Shown: positions 11,446-19,704 of the stretch, one piece after another
Layout of the letters: each line of letters starts with the position of its first letter
Position numbering within the stretch: position 1 is the first letter of the stretch
Assembly: GCA_012728755.1 (NCBI GenBank)
Contig: JAAYEL010000005.1
Location: forward strand, 1-47,153
Reading direction: 5' to 3'
DNA length: 47,153 nt
DNA from: Tissierellia bacterium
GTDB taxonomy: Bacteria > Bacillota > Clostridia > Tissierellales > Peptoniphilaceae
Program-made: the position numbers and the translations under genes
Notes under the pieces: model-generated
The model's input: the letters and a program-made list of their open reading frames with translations, nothing else
What the model was told of the DNA's origin: nothing
Databases searched by the model: none

Positions 11446-12765
11446 ATGCCAAGACCGATTATAGGTATCATAGGAAGACCAAATGTTGGCAAATCAACAC
11501 TATTTAATAAACTCGTAGGTAAGAGATTATCTATTACTGAAGACACTCCAGGAGTGACTAGAGATAGACTTTATAGCGAGGTTGAATGGCAAAATAACAG
11601 TTTTGTTATCATAGACACTGGTGGTTTAGAGCTAGATGATTCTGGAAACTTTACTCAAGCGATTGAGTTTCAAGCAGATATAGCTATCGAATCGAGTGAT
11701 CTAATATTATTTGTAGTTGATGGCAAGGAAGGATTAACTTCGTTAGATGAAGATATCGCTACGAAACTAAGAAGGTCGGGCAGAGAAATCATTTTAGTTA
11801 TTAACAAAGTTGATACAAAAGATAATCCTCTTACCGTTTATGACTTTTATACATTAGGATTTGAAAATGTGGCTATCATTTCAGCTGAACAAAGCTATGG
11901 TTTAGGTGATCTATTAGATGATATAACACATAGATTTCCATATGATAAGACAAAAGAAGATGAGGAAAGATTAAATATTGCGATAATTGGTAAGCCAAAT
12001 GTTGGTAAATCATCATTCGTAAATAGTTTACTAAAAGAAGAAAGAGTTATCGTTTCTAACATACCTGGTACTACAAGAGATTCTATAGATACAGAGTATG
12101 AAAGAAATGGAAAGAAATATAACTTGATCGATACAGCTGGTCTAAGAAGGCAAAGGTCTGTCGATACTAGGGTAGAGAAGTTCTCAGTAGTTAGGACCTA
12201 CAATGCAGTTGATAGATCAGATATATGTTTATTCTTTATAGATGCCAGTGAAGGTATTACTGAGCAAGATTCAAAGGTTATTGGATATGCTCACAATATG
12301 AACAAGGCTTCTATAATTGTAGTAAATAAATGGGACCTTATAGAAAAAAATACACATTCTATGAGAAATTTTGAAGCAGAGGTTAGAAACAACTTAGGTT
12401 TTGCTAGCTATGCTCCAATTATTTTCGTATCAGTTAAGACAGGACAAAGAATTGATAAGTTATTTGAGATTATAGAACAAGTTGATGAAAACTATAGCTT
12501 TAGAGTAAGAACTGGAGTTATAAATTCTTTATTAAGAGATGCTATGCTTGTTAATCCACCGCCTACAAAGAAAGGTAAGCGATTAAAGATATTTTATATA
12601 TCTCAAGTTACTACTAGACCACCTAAGTTTTTAATTTATGTAAATGATAAAGAACTATTACATTTTTCATATGTAAGATTTATAGAAAATAAAATCAGAG
12701 AAAACTTTAACTTCGAAGGAGTACCAATTCAATTCGAAGCTAGAAATAGGGAGTTTAACGGATGA
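11446..12765 (+). CDS. der: Ribosome biogenesis GTPase Der (EngA)
   Basis: Essential double-GTPase that matures the 50S subunit. Two G domains in tandem: the first with GRPNVGKST at residues 8-16, DTGG and NKVD, the second with GKPNVGKSS near residue 184, DTAGL and NKWD. The C-terminal KH-like domain follows (TRPPKFLIYVND, SYVRFIENKIRE). 439 residues, full length. AAAGGAG precedes the ATG. The stop overlaps the plsY start (ATGA), the classic der-plsY-gpsA operon. Confidence 0.98.
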   Translation: MPRPIIGIIGRPNVGKSTLFNKLVGKRLSITEDTPGVTRDRLYSEVEWQNNSFVIIDTGGLELDDSGNFTQAIEFQADIAIESSDLILFVVDGKEGLTSLDEDIATKLRRSGREIILVINKVDTKDNPLTVYDFYTLGFENVAIISAEQSYGLGDLLDDITHRFPYDKTKEDEERLNIAIIGKPNVGKSSFVNSLLKEERVIVSNIPGTTRDSIDTEYERNGKKYNLIDTAGLRRQRSVDTRVEKFSVVRTYNAVDRSDICLFFIDASEGITEQDSKVIGYAHNMNKASIIVVNKWDLIEKNTHSMRNFEAEVRNNLGFASYAPIIFVSVKTGQRIDKLFEIIEQVDENYSFRVRTGVINSLLRDAMLVNPPPTKKGKRLKIFYISQVTTRPPKFLIYVNDKELLHFSYVRFIENKIRENFNFEGVPIQFEARNREFNG

Positions 12766-13352
12766 TGTACTTTATAGTGGCGTTGGTTGCATATTTAATA
12801 GGTAATATTACTGGTTCATATATCATCAGCAAGACGGTTTTTGCTGAAGATATTAGAGAAAAAGGTAGTGGGAATGCAGGGACAACTAATATGCTAAGGA
12901 TTTATGGCTTATTACCTGGTATACTTACTTTAGCTATCGATATGGCAAAAGGGTATTTAGCAGTTTATTTAGGGGCGTTAATTGAGCCTCAATACGGTTC
13001 ATACATTGCTGGTCTTTTTGTAGTTATAGGACATATATGGCCGGTAGTTCTTAAGTTTAAGGGCGGAAAGGGGATGGCTACATCTGCTGGTGTTTATCTA
13101 TATCATACACCTTGGATGTTGTTAATTGCTTTAGTATTATTTTTCTTAATTAATATTATTGGAAAGATAATGTCTCTAACTTCACTTATACTTGTAGTAT
13201 TTGCCACTATATATATCTTTATATTTCACAATAATGACTATTTCTTAATGGCTTTAACGGTGCTACTAGCTATTATGGTTTTTTATAGTCATAGAACCAA
13301 TATAAAGAGACTATCAGAAGGAAACGAGAATAAGATTACTATAAAAAAATAG
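12762..13352 (+). CDS. plsY: Acyl-phosphate glycerol-3-phosphate acyltransferase PlsY
   Basis: Integral membrane enzyme that transfers an acyl group from acyl-phosphate to glycerol-3-phosphate, the first step of phospholipid synthesis. Signature loops: GSGNAGTTNMLR, then GHIWPVVLKFKGGKGMATSAG. About five membrane helices. 196 residues, usual length. Overlaps der by four bases and precedes gpsA, which makes its glycerol-3-phosphate substrate. Confidence 0.97.
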   Translation: MMYFIVALVAYLIGNITGSYIISKTVFAEDIREKGSGNAGTTNMLRIYGLLPGILTLAIDMAKGYLAVYLGALIEPQYGSYIAGLFVVIGHIWPVVLKFKGGKGMATSAGVYLYHTPWMLLIALVLFFLINIIGKIMSLTSLILVVFATIYIFIFHNNDYFLMALTVLLAIMVFYSHRTNIKRLSEGNENKITIKK

Positions 13353-13360
13353 GAGGTATC

Positions 13361-14350
13361 ATGAAAATTTCTATTCTTGGTGGTGGTAGTTGGGGAACTG
13401 CCATGGCCTACAATCTGTCACATAAACATGATGTGATAATGTATATAAGAAATAAGGAAAATGCTTGTGAGATCAATGATCATCACGAAAATAAGAGATA
13501 CTTACCAGGCTATATATTGCCTGATAATATTAGTGCTACTAGTAATATCGAAGAGGTTTTAGGTAATAAGATAATAATTAATGCTATTCCTACACAAAAC
13601 ATAAGAAGCATGTTAGAACAATTTAGCGATAAATTTAAGGAAGATTCTATCATAGTTAATCTTTCCAAAGGTATCGAGAAAAGTACTAGCAAAAGAATTT
13701 CAGAAATTTTTAAAGAATATTTACCAAATAATACTTTTGCTGCATTATCTGGTCCTTCTCATGCTGAGGAGGTTATCATTGATAGCCCTACTTCAATAGT
13801 TGTGGCTTGTGAAGATGAGGATGTTGCTAAGTTTTTACAAAAAGAGTTATCAACTGACAATTTAAGAATATATACAAATACTGATGTCGTAGGTGTTGAA
13901 TTTGGTGGAGCGGTTAAAAATGTGCTTGCCCTTGGAATTGGTATGATTGATGGACTTGGATTTGGTGATAATCCAAAAGCAGCGATGATGACTAGAGGTA
14001 TCCATGAGATGGTTAGATTTTGTATGGAAATGGGTGGAGATAGAAATACCCTTTACGGTCTTGCAGGTCTAGGCGATTTAATCGTTACTGCTACTTCTAG
14101 ACATAGTAGAAATAGAAAAGCTGGAGAACTTATAGGTAAAGGTCATACTGTTGATCAATTAGAAAATGAGATAAACATGGTAGTTGAAGGTATACCAACT
14201 ACTAAAGCATTGAAAAATATTAGTGAACAAAGACATATTTATATGCCTATTACTAATATAATTTATAAGATTTTGTATGAAAATCTTGATTTAGCTGAAG
14301 CAACAGCAATGCTAATGCAAAGAGCAAAAAAAGACGAATTTGATTTTTAG
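13361..14350 (+). CDS. gpsA: Glycerol-3-phosphate dehydrogenase (NAD(P)+)
   Basis: Reduces dihydroxyacetone phosphate to sn-glycerol-3-phosphate for phospholipids. N-terminal Rossmann motif ILGGGSWGTAMA; LSKGIEKST and LSGPSHAEEV follow; the catalytic Lys lies in GAVKNVLALGIGMIDGLGFGDN; then GLGDLIVTATSRHSRNRKAG. 329 residues. Located right after plsY, so substrate maker and user are co-transcribed. AGGAGG precedes the ATG. Confidence 0.98.
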   Translation: MKISILGGGSWGTAMAYNLSHKHDVIMYIRNKENACEINDHHENKRYLPGYILPDNISATSNIEEVLGNKIIINAIPTQNIRSMLEQFSDKFKEDSIIVNLSKGIEKSTSKRISEIFKEYLPNNTFAALSGPSHAEEVIIDSPTSIVVACEDEDVAKFLQKELSTDNLRIYTNTDVVGVEFGGAVKNVLALGIGMIDGLGFGDNPKAAMMTRGIHEMVRFCMEMGGDRNTLYGLAGLGDLIVTATSRHSRNRKAGELIGKGHTVDQLENEINMVVEGIPTTKALKNISEQRHIYMPITNIIYKILYENLDLAEATAMLMQRAKKDEFDF

Positions 14351-14358
14351 AGGTTTAA

Positions 14359-15591
14359 ATGAAAATAGGAAAATTTAAGGTAAAATTAAAAACAATTATC
14401 ATAATATTGGTATTCCTATTTATCATTTATTGGTTATATGGGATAGTAACTTCATATGTCAAAAAAAGTAATATATATAATATAGAAACTATGGATTTCA
14501 AAGATATTGAAATACAATCTCAAGCTTTAGTTGTATTTGATGAGTATGTCTACGATATATTTGATAACACTAAATTGAATATCGATTCTAATAGAATTAT
14601 TCGTAATGGTGAAGGGGTAGATGAGACTATTAGCGTTTCAGCAAACTCTAATGCTACAGATATAGAAAACTATCTAAAGTCGACAATACCTCAACCTGCA
14701 GAGAATGATACACAAGAAGAAGATGAAAAAGATGAAGAAGAAGTTATCAAACCTACTAAATCTTCTTCCAAAGATGATTTAGTATCATCTATCCAAAGAA
14801 ACAGTATAAAAGAACTTAATTTGGACTTTCTAGATAGTATCAATGTAAAGAAATCGCATTTACTAACTAAGCAAAAAGAAGTTGATGAATTCATAAAAAA
14901 TAAGATTGTTGCTTTAGAAAAATCTGGATACTTGTCCAATAAACTAGATGGATATGAGACTATACTTAATAGCGATACTTTAGATGAAATCGAAGCAGAT
15001 TACTTTACTATCAAGACTTTAGAAGATCAATATATCGATGGACTTAAATATGTTAATAATAAGAAGTATCAATTATTAGTTAAGTTAGATGATTATGATA
15101 GGATAAAAGATTTCAACTTTTCAGATATCACAATCAAACTTAATAATGAACCTTATCTAGTGTCTAAATATAATATAAAAAGAGATAAATACGACAATGT
15201 TTACATCATATTTGATATGTTTGAAGGTTTAGAAAAGTTAAAGGATAAGCGTCTAGTAGATATAACAATTCATCTTGATAGGATAAATTCATTGAAAGTA
15301 CCAAGTAAATCAATTTTCAAAAAAGATGGACAACTTGGAGTCTATACTATAATGAATGGTATCGTCCGATTTGCACCTGTTAAAGTAATTTATGAACAAG
15401 ATAATATAAGTTATATTAGACATCAAAAAGCTGATATATTTACTAAGGCTTATCTTGACTTAGTTTATATGAATAATACAAGATTTAATAATGATTCCGA
15501 TAATCCGAATTATATCAACATATATGAGTTAAAAGAATTCTCAAAAATCATATTAGATCCAAATTCTGTAAAGGAAGGTGATACTTATTAA
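14359..15591 (+). CDS. HlyD-like membrane-anchored protein of the yggS-sepF cluster
   Basis: 410-residue protein with a short basic N-terminus, one transmembrane helix at about residues 12-34 and a large extracytoplasmic part. It resembles the HlyD-family periplasmic-adaptor-like proteins that clostridia carry upstream of yggS and sepF; their function is unknown. Residues about 113-140 form a low-complexity acidic then Ser/Lys stretch (EEDEKDEEEV, KSSSKDD). The C-terminal part (VPSKSIFKKDGQLGVYTIMNG) looks like the beta-barrel region of an adaptor. No ABC transporter partner is adjacent, so a role in the envelope or division site is more plausible than export, but this is inference. Confidence 0.75.
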   Translation: MKIGKFKVKLKTIIIILVFLFIIYWLYGIVTSYVKKSNIYNIETMDFKDIEIQSQALVVFDEYVYDIFDNTKLNIDSNRIIRNGEGVDETISVSANSNATDIENYLKSTIPQPAENDTQEEDEKDEEEVIKPTKSSSKDDLVSSIQRNSIKELNLDFLDSINVKKSHLLTKQKEVDEFIKNKIVALEKSGYLSNKLDGYETILNSDTLDEIEADYFTIKTLEDQYIDGLKYVNNKKYQLLVKLDDYDRIKDFNFSDITIKLNNEPYLVSKYNIKRDKYDNVYIIFDMFEGLEKLKDKRLVDITIHLDRINSLKVPSKSIFKKDGQLGVYTIMNGIVRFAPVKVIYEQDNISYIRHQKADIFTKAYLDLVYMNNTRFNNDSDNPNYINIYELKEFSKIILDPNSVKEGDTY

Positions 15592-16234
15592 TCTTGAAAA
15601 AAATATTCTAGACATCAAAGCGCAAATAGGAGATAACGTTAAACTTGTAGTAGTGACAAAAACGATTGAGGATGACATAGTATCAAAACTTACTTTATTT
15701 GGAGTAAAAGATATTGGAGAAAATAAGGTTGATCAATTATTAGGTAGAAAAAACTTATACGGGGATATTTACAACTATCATATGATAGGAAGACTACAAA
15801 CCAATAAAGTTAAATACCTCATAAATTGGGTTAATTTGATTCATTCCCTAGATCGTTTGAGTTTAGCAAAAGAGCTAGAAAAACAAGGTGCTAAACATAA
15901 CTTTATATTTAATTGCTTGATTCAATTGAATATATCAAAGGAAGATAGCAAGACAGGTATATACTTAGAAGATTTGGATGATTTTATTGAACAAATAAAG
16001 GACTTTAAGTTCATTAATGTTAGAGGCTTTATGACTATGGCTCCATTTGATGTCACAGACGATATATTGAATGATGTATTTTCTAAAGCAAAAAAAACAT
16101 TCGATAAATATCGCCAAATGGGGTATAATAATTTTAATATTGAGTATCTATCAATGGGAATGTCACAAGATTATAAGACTGCTATTGAAAATGGCTCAAA
16201 CATGATAAGAATTGGAACAAAATTATTTAAATAA
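15578..16234 (+). CDS. yggS: YggS-type pyridoxal phosphate homeostasis protein
   Basis: PLP-binding protein with the alanine-racemase-like barrel but no known enzyme activity; it buffers PLP and affects amino-acid pools. The PLP lysine is Lys28 in VVVTKT. Family blocks: DIGENKVDQLL, YHMIGRLQTNKVKY, IQLNISKEDSKTG, RGFMTMAP, LSMGMSQDYKTAIENGSNMIRIGT. The start is GTG 15578, overlapping the preceding gene by 14 bases. AAGGAAG abuts that GTG, so coupling to upstream translation is likely. 218 residues. The yggS-sepF-ylmH order is the conserved division neighbourhood of Gram-positives. Confidence 0.95.
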   Translation: MILINLEKNILDIKAQIGDNVKLVVVTKTIEDDIVSKLTLFGVKDIGENKVDQLLGRKNLYGDIYNYHMIGRLQTNKVKYLINWVNLIHSLDRLSLAKELEKQGAKHNFIFNCLIQLNISKEDSKTGIYLEDLDDFIEQIKDFKFINVRGFMTMAPFDVTDDILNDVFSKAKKTFDKYRQMGYNNFNIEYLSMGMSQDYKTAIENGSNMIRIGTKLFK

Positions 16235-16246
16235 ATAGGAGGATTT

Positions 16247-16834
16247 ATGTCTTTTTGGGATAAAGTAAAAGAATTTGTCGGTGTAGAAGAAGATTACATA
16301 GATGACGATTTTTATGAAGATTATGACGACTTAGAAGATAGCAGGTATTATAGTGAGGATAAATTAGAAAATGCCTCAGAATATGAAAAGGCTCAAGAAG
16401 CTGTAGATAAAGATGTTACTACATCATTCAAAGCTGAATCAAAACCAAGCTATAAACCAGAAGCACCAGTAAGAAATGAAAGAGAAACAAGTTCTAGAAG
16501 GGAGGATAGAGTTTCTAAAAGAGTGAACTATACAAGTACTCAAAGAGATTCTAACAGTAAAATGTTTGTAAGTATTAAAGAACCATTAACATATGAAGAC
16601 GCAAAGCTTGTCCTTGATGATATCATGGAAGGTAAATCAGTTATATTAAACTTAGAAATGCTAGAACAAGATAAGAAAACTCAAATTTTCTATTTCGTAA
16701 GTGGTGGATTATATTCATTAAAAGGAACAATTCAAAATGTTACTAAAGACATTTTTGTACTTGCTCCACAAGGTGTTGAGATTGACGGAGCTATTAAATC
16801 AGAAATCTCAAAAACAAACCTTTATCAAATCTAA
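16247..16834 (+). CDS. sepF: Cell division protein SepF
   Basis: Membrane-associated FtsZ anchor and septum organiser. N-terminus MSFWDKVKEFVGVEED is the expected amphipathic membrane-targeting helix, followed by an acidic Tyr-rich stretch and a long charged linker (about 40-100). The conserved SepF core lies at about residues 105-180 (EPLTYEDAKLVLDDIMEGKSV, FYFVSGGLYSLKG). 195 residues, a little longer than B. subtilis SepF because of the linker. AGGAGG precedes the ATG. A terminator-like hairpin follows. Confidence 0.96.
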   Translation: MSFWDKVKEFVGVEEDYIDDDFYEDYDDLEDSRYYSEDKLENASEYEKAQEAVDKDVTTSFKAESKPSYKPEAPVRNERETSSRREDRVSKRVNYTSTQRDSNSKMFVSIKEPLTYEDAKLVLDDIMEGKSVILNLEMLEQDKKTQIFYFVSGGLYSLKGTIQNVTKDIFVLAPQGVEIDGAIKSEISKTNLYQI

Positions 16835-16849
16835 TTAATAGGATATGAG

Positions 16850-16880
16850 AGAGCTGTCTATACAGCTCTTTTATTTATTT
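16850..16880 (+). terminator. Terminator-like hairpin between sepF and ylmH
   Basis: Perfect 8-pair stem, AGAGCTGT at 16850-16857 and ACAGCTCT at 16862-16869 with a CTAT loop, followed by a T-rich run. The ylmH start is 18-19 bases beyond it, so, as before recJ, the downstream gene appears to be reached by read-through. Confidence 0.8.
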
Positions 16881-16898
16881 ATAAGTGAAAGGATTTAT

Positions 16899-17669
16899 AT
16901 GAATCAATCTTTAAATTTTTTGAAAGATGAAAATTCAAAACTCCTATATAAAAAGTATCTAGATATAGCATCTAATCTTTATTATGGTGAAGTGGCAAAA
17001 ACAAAGTTTCTTGACCCAAATGAACAGTCTATAGTAATATCTATCTTAAATAGATATGATTTAATTTATAAACTTTATGAATCCTATAGTGGATGTGAGC
17101 GAAAACTGATATATTTTTCAAGCGATAACTTCAGCTTAGATGACTATATCAAAGATGATGTATCTGTTTTATATATCCGTTCTAGAGGCCATAATTTAAG
17201 CCATAGAGACGTATTAGGAGCGTTAATGTCTACTGGTATAGAAAGAGAACTAGTCGGCGATATAGTGCTTAATGATGATTATATAGAAGTCAATGTATTG
17301 TCTGACATAGAAGATTATATAAAGTTTAATTTAGAATCTATAAAAAGGCTAAATGTAAATTTTGAGACTAAGGATAGTGTATATATGGATGAAAGTCTTA
17401 TTGAGTATGAAGATAAGATGGTTACCATAAGTTCTCTAAGATTAGATGCATTTTTATCATCAGTACTAAATATGTCCAGATCATCTGCTAAGACATTAGT
17501 ACAAAGAGATTTTGTAAAACAAAATTATGTAATTGAATCTAACCCTTCTTCTATAGTTTCCATTGGGGATTGTATATCAGTTAGAGGGTATGGGAGATAT
17601 TATTTTAACGAATTTTTAGGAACAACAAGAAAAGAAAAGCAGAGAATATCTGTAAGAAAGGTATTATAG
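16899..17669 (+). CDS. ylmH: YlmH-type S4-domain RNA-binding protein
   Basis: RNA-binding protein of the division gene cluster, linked in Firmicutes to rescue of stalled large ribosomal subunits. The S4 domain is C-terminal (LRLDAFLSSVLNMSRSSAKTLVQRDFVKQN, then GDCISVRGYGRY). The N-terminal two thirds carry SRGHNLSHRDVLGALMSTGIERELVGDI, typical of YlmH. The start is ATG 16899 behind GAAAGGA at 16887-16893; the longer in-frame version from 16845 runs through the hairpin and is rejected. 256 residues. divIVA, usually next, is absent; lspA follows. Confidence 0.94.
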   Translation: MNQSLNFLKDENSKLLYKKYLDIASNLYYGEVAKTKFLDPNEQSIVISILNRYDLIYKLYESYSGCERKLIYFSSDNFSLDDYIKDDVSVLYIRSRGHNLSHRDVLGALMSTGIERELVGDIVLNDDYIEVNVLSDIEDYIKFNLESIKRLNVNFETKDSVYMDESLIEYEDKMVTISSLRLDAFLSSVLNMSRSSAKTLVQRDFVKQNYVIESNPSSIVSIGDCISVRGYGRYYFNEFLGTTRKEKQRISVRKVL

Positions 17670-17676
17670 GTGATAT

Positions 17677-18144
17677 ATGTATATAGTAATTACTTTAATC
17701 GCATTAATTCTAGATCAAGTGACAAAGTATCTAGCAATAGTTTATTTAAAAGGTCAACCAGCTATAAAAATTATCGACAACTTCTTGTATTTCACATATT
17801 TAGAGAATAAAGGGGCTGCTTTTGGCATGCTTGATGATAAACCTATGTTCTTTACTATATTTGCGAGTGCATTTATATTGTTTATGATTTTCTATTTGTT
17901 AAAAAATCGTAATGAAATTGGTAATTTTTACAAGTTTGGATTTGTTATGATTATTGTAGGAGCTTTAGGAAACTTAATAGATAGGATAAGACTTGGATTT
18001 GTTGTAGATTTTATCTTTTCTCCATTAGGTGGACTATATGACTTTCCTGTATTTAACTTAGCAGATGTCTATCTAACTGTAACAGCCATACTATTATTGA
18101 TTTATGCATTTTTCTTTGATAAAGAAGAAAAGGACAAACAATGA
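17677..18144 (+). CDS. lspA: Lipoprotein signal peptidase (signal peptidase II)
   Basis: Aspartic membrane protease that cleaves prolipoprotein signal peptides after lipidation. Conserved regions: TYLENKGAAFGML, GALGNLIDRIRLGFVVDFI (first catalytic Asp) and FNLADVYLT (second catalytic Asp). Four membrane helices. 155 residues. Overlaps ung by four bases (ATGA). In clostridia it is usually followed directly by rluD; here ung is inserted between them. Confidence 0.97.
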   Translation: MYIVITLIALILDQVTKYLAIVYLKGQPAIKIIDNFLYFTYLENKGAAFGMLDDKPMFFTIFASAFILFMIFYLLKNRNEIGNFYKFGFVMIIVGALGNLIDRIRLGFVVDFIFSPLGGLYDFPVFNLADVYLTVTAILLLIYAFFFDKEEKDKQ

Positions 18145-18800
18145 GTAAAGCTTGGCAATATATTATTGAAAAAAATTTAAATAAAGACAGATTAACCGAA
18201 ATAATCAGTAATGTAGATTCAAAAAGAGCATTAACAGATGTATATCCTCCTAAAGATGAGGTGTTTAATTTCTTAAAGTTGACTGCGTTTGATGATATAA
18301 AGGTTGTCATAATTGGACAAGATCCATACCATCAACCTGGTCAGGCCAATGGATTAGCTTTTTCTGTAAATGATGGGATCAAGTTCCCACCATCTTTAAG
18401 AAATATTTTTATTGAGCTTAACTCTGATTTAGGTATCGATATCCCCAAAAGTGGTAATCTTACTTCATGGGCTAAGCAAGGTGTTTTTTTGATTAATTCA
18501 ACACTTACTGTTGAAAAATCTCAGCCTAACTCACATAGTAAGTTTGGATGGGATGAATTAACTGACTTTTTAATCGAGTATATCTCAGATAATAAAGAAA
18601 ATGTAGTTTTCATTTTACTTGGGAAATTTGCACAGTTAAAAAGACCTCTTATTAAATCCAAAAAACATCTAATCTTAGAAACTAGTCATCCATCTCCATT
18701 TTCTGTACGTAGAGGATTTTTTGGCAGTAAAATATTTTCTAAAACAAACGAATACTTATTGGAAAATGGCATAACTCCAATAGATTGGAGACTATCATGA
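18141..18800 (+). CDS. ung: Uracil-DNA glycosylase (family 1)
   Basis: Removes uracil from DNA as the first step of base-excision repair. Active-site motif GQDPYHQPGQANGLAFSV with the water-activating Asp; LLGKFAQLKRP; the Leu-loop HPSPFSVRRGFFG with the catalytic His. 219 residues, standard. Overlaps both neighbours by four bases, so it is embedded in the lspA-rluD operon. Confidence 0.98.
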   Translation: MSKAWQYIIEKNLNKDRLTEIISNVDSKRALTDVYPPKDEVFNFLKLTAFDDIKVVIIGQDPYHQPGQANGLAFSVNDGIKFPPSLRNIFIELNSDLGIDIPKSGNLTSWAKQGVFLINSTLTVEKSQPNSHSKFGWDELTDFLIEYISDNKENVVFILLGKFAQLKRPLIKSKKHLILETSHPSPFSVRRGFFGSKIFSKTNEYLLENGITPIDWRLS

Positions 18801-19702
18801 TAATAAAAGTAGATATTGATGAATTTGAAGATATAAGAATTGATGCTTACCTTGCCGATTACTTAGAAGATTATTCAAGAACGAAGCTTTCTAAACTCAT
18901 TAAAGAAAATAAGGTACTAGTTAATCAAAAACCTATAAAACCAAAGTATATAGTCAAAGAAAATGACATAATAGAATTGGACTTAAAAGATTTAGAGATA
19001 AAGCCAATAGAGGCGCAAGATATTGTCCTTGATATCATCTATGAAGATGATCATATAGCTATAATCAATAAACCTATTGGTATGCTAACTCATCCCACTA
19101 CCGTAATTAGAGATAATACCTTGGTAAATGCATTGATGTATCATTTTAAAGAATTGAGTATGGTCAATGGGGAAGAAAGAGCTGGGGTAGTTCATAGACT
19201 TGACTTTAATACTTCAGGGCTTATGATAATCGCTTTAAGTGATGATGCTGGTTATAAGCTAAAAGAGATGTTTTCAAATAGACTTGTTAATAAAAAATAC
19301 AGAGCAATTGTTATAGGCAGATTGAATAATGACGAAGGAATTATTGAGACAAATATTTCTAGAAGTCAAAGAAATAGAAAGCTTATGGAAGTAAGTCCAA
19401 TCGGGAAGTATGCTAAAACTGGATACAAGGTACTAAAGACAAATGGGGCATACAGCTATTTGGACTTAGATTTATATACTGGAAGGACTCATCAACTAAG
19501 AGTTCATCTATCACATATAAAACATCCTATACTAGGCGATAGGGACTATGGCGGGATGACAAAACAGTTTAGTATAGATCATCAATTACTTCAATCATAT
19601 AGCCTTGAGTTTAGTCATCCAATAACAAAAGAAAGATTAAGTTTTCAGATAGAAGAAAGCTCCGATATAAAAAAATATAATGAAATAATTTTTAAGGAGT
19701 AA
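18797..19702 (+). CDS. rluD: RluA-family 23S rRNA pseudouridine synthase
   Basis: Isomerises uridines, most likely in 23S rRNA helix 69 or nearby. N-terminal S4 domain (IDAYLADYLEDYSRTKLSKLIKENKVLVN) and catalytic motif VVHRLDFNTSGLMIIAL with the nucleophilic Asp; then GRTHQLRVHLSHIKHPILGDRDYGG. The start is ATG 18797, with GGAG at 18787-18790; it overlaps the ung stop as ATGA. The in-frame TTG 18785 adds only four residues. 301 residues. RluD is the conventional name for this locus; exact target sites cannot be read from sequence. Confidence 0.93.
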   Translation: MIIKVDIDEFEDIRIDAYLADYLEDYSRTKLSKLIKENKVLVNQKPIKPKYIVKENDIIELDLKDLEIKPIEAQDIVLDIIYEDDHIAIINKPIGMLTHPTTVIRDNTLVNALMYHFKELSMVNGEERAGVVHRLDFNTSGLMIIALSDDAGYKLKEMFSNRLVNKKYRAIVIGRLNNDEGIIETNISRSQRNRKLMEVSPIGKYAKTGYKVLKTNGAYSYLDLDLYTGRTHQLRVHLSHIKHPILGDRDYGGMTKQFSIDHQLLQSYSLEFSHPITKERLSFQIEESSDIKKYNEIIFKE

Positions 19703-19704
19703 AT

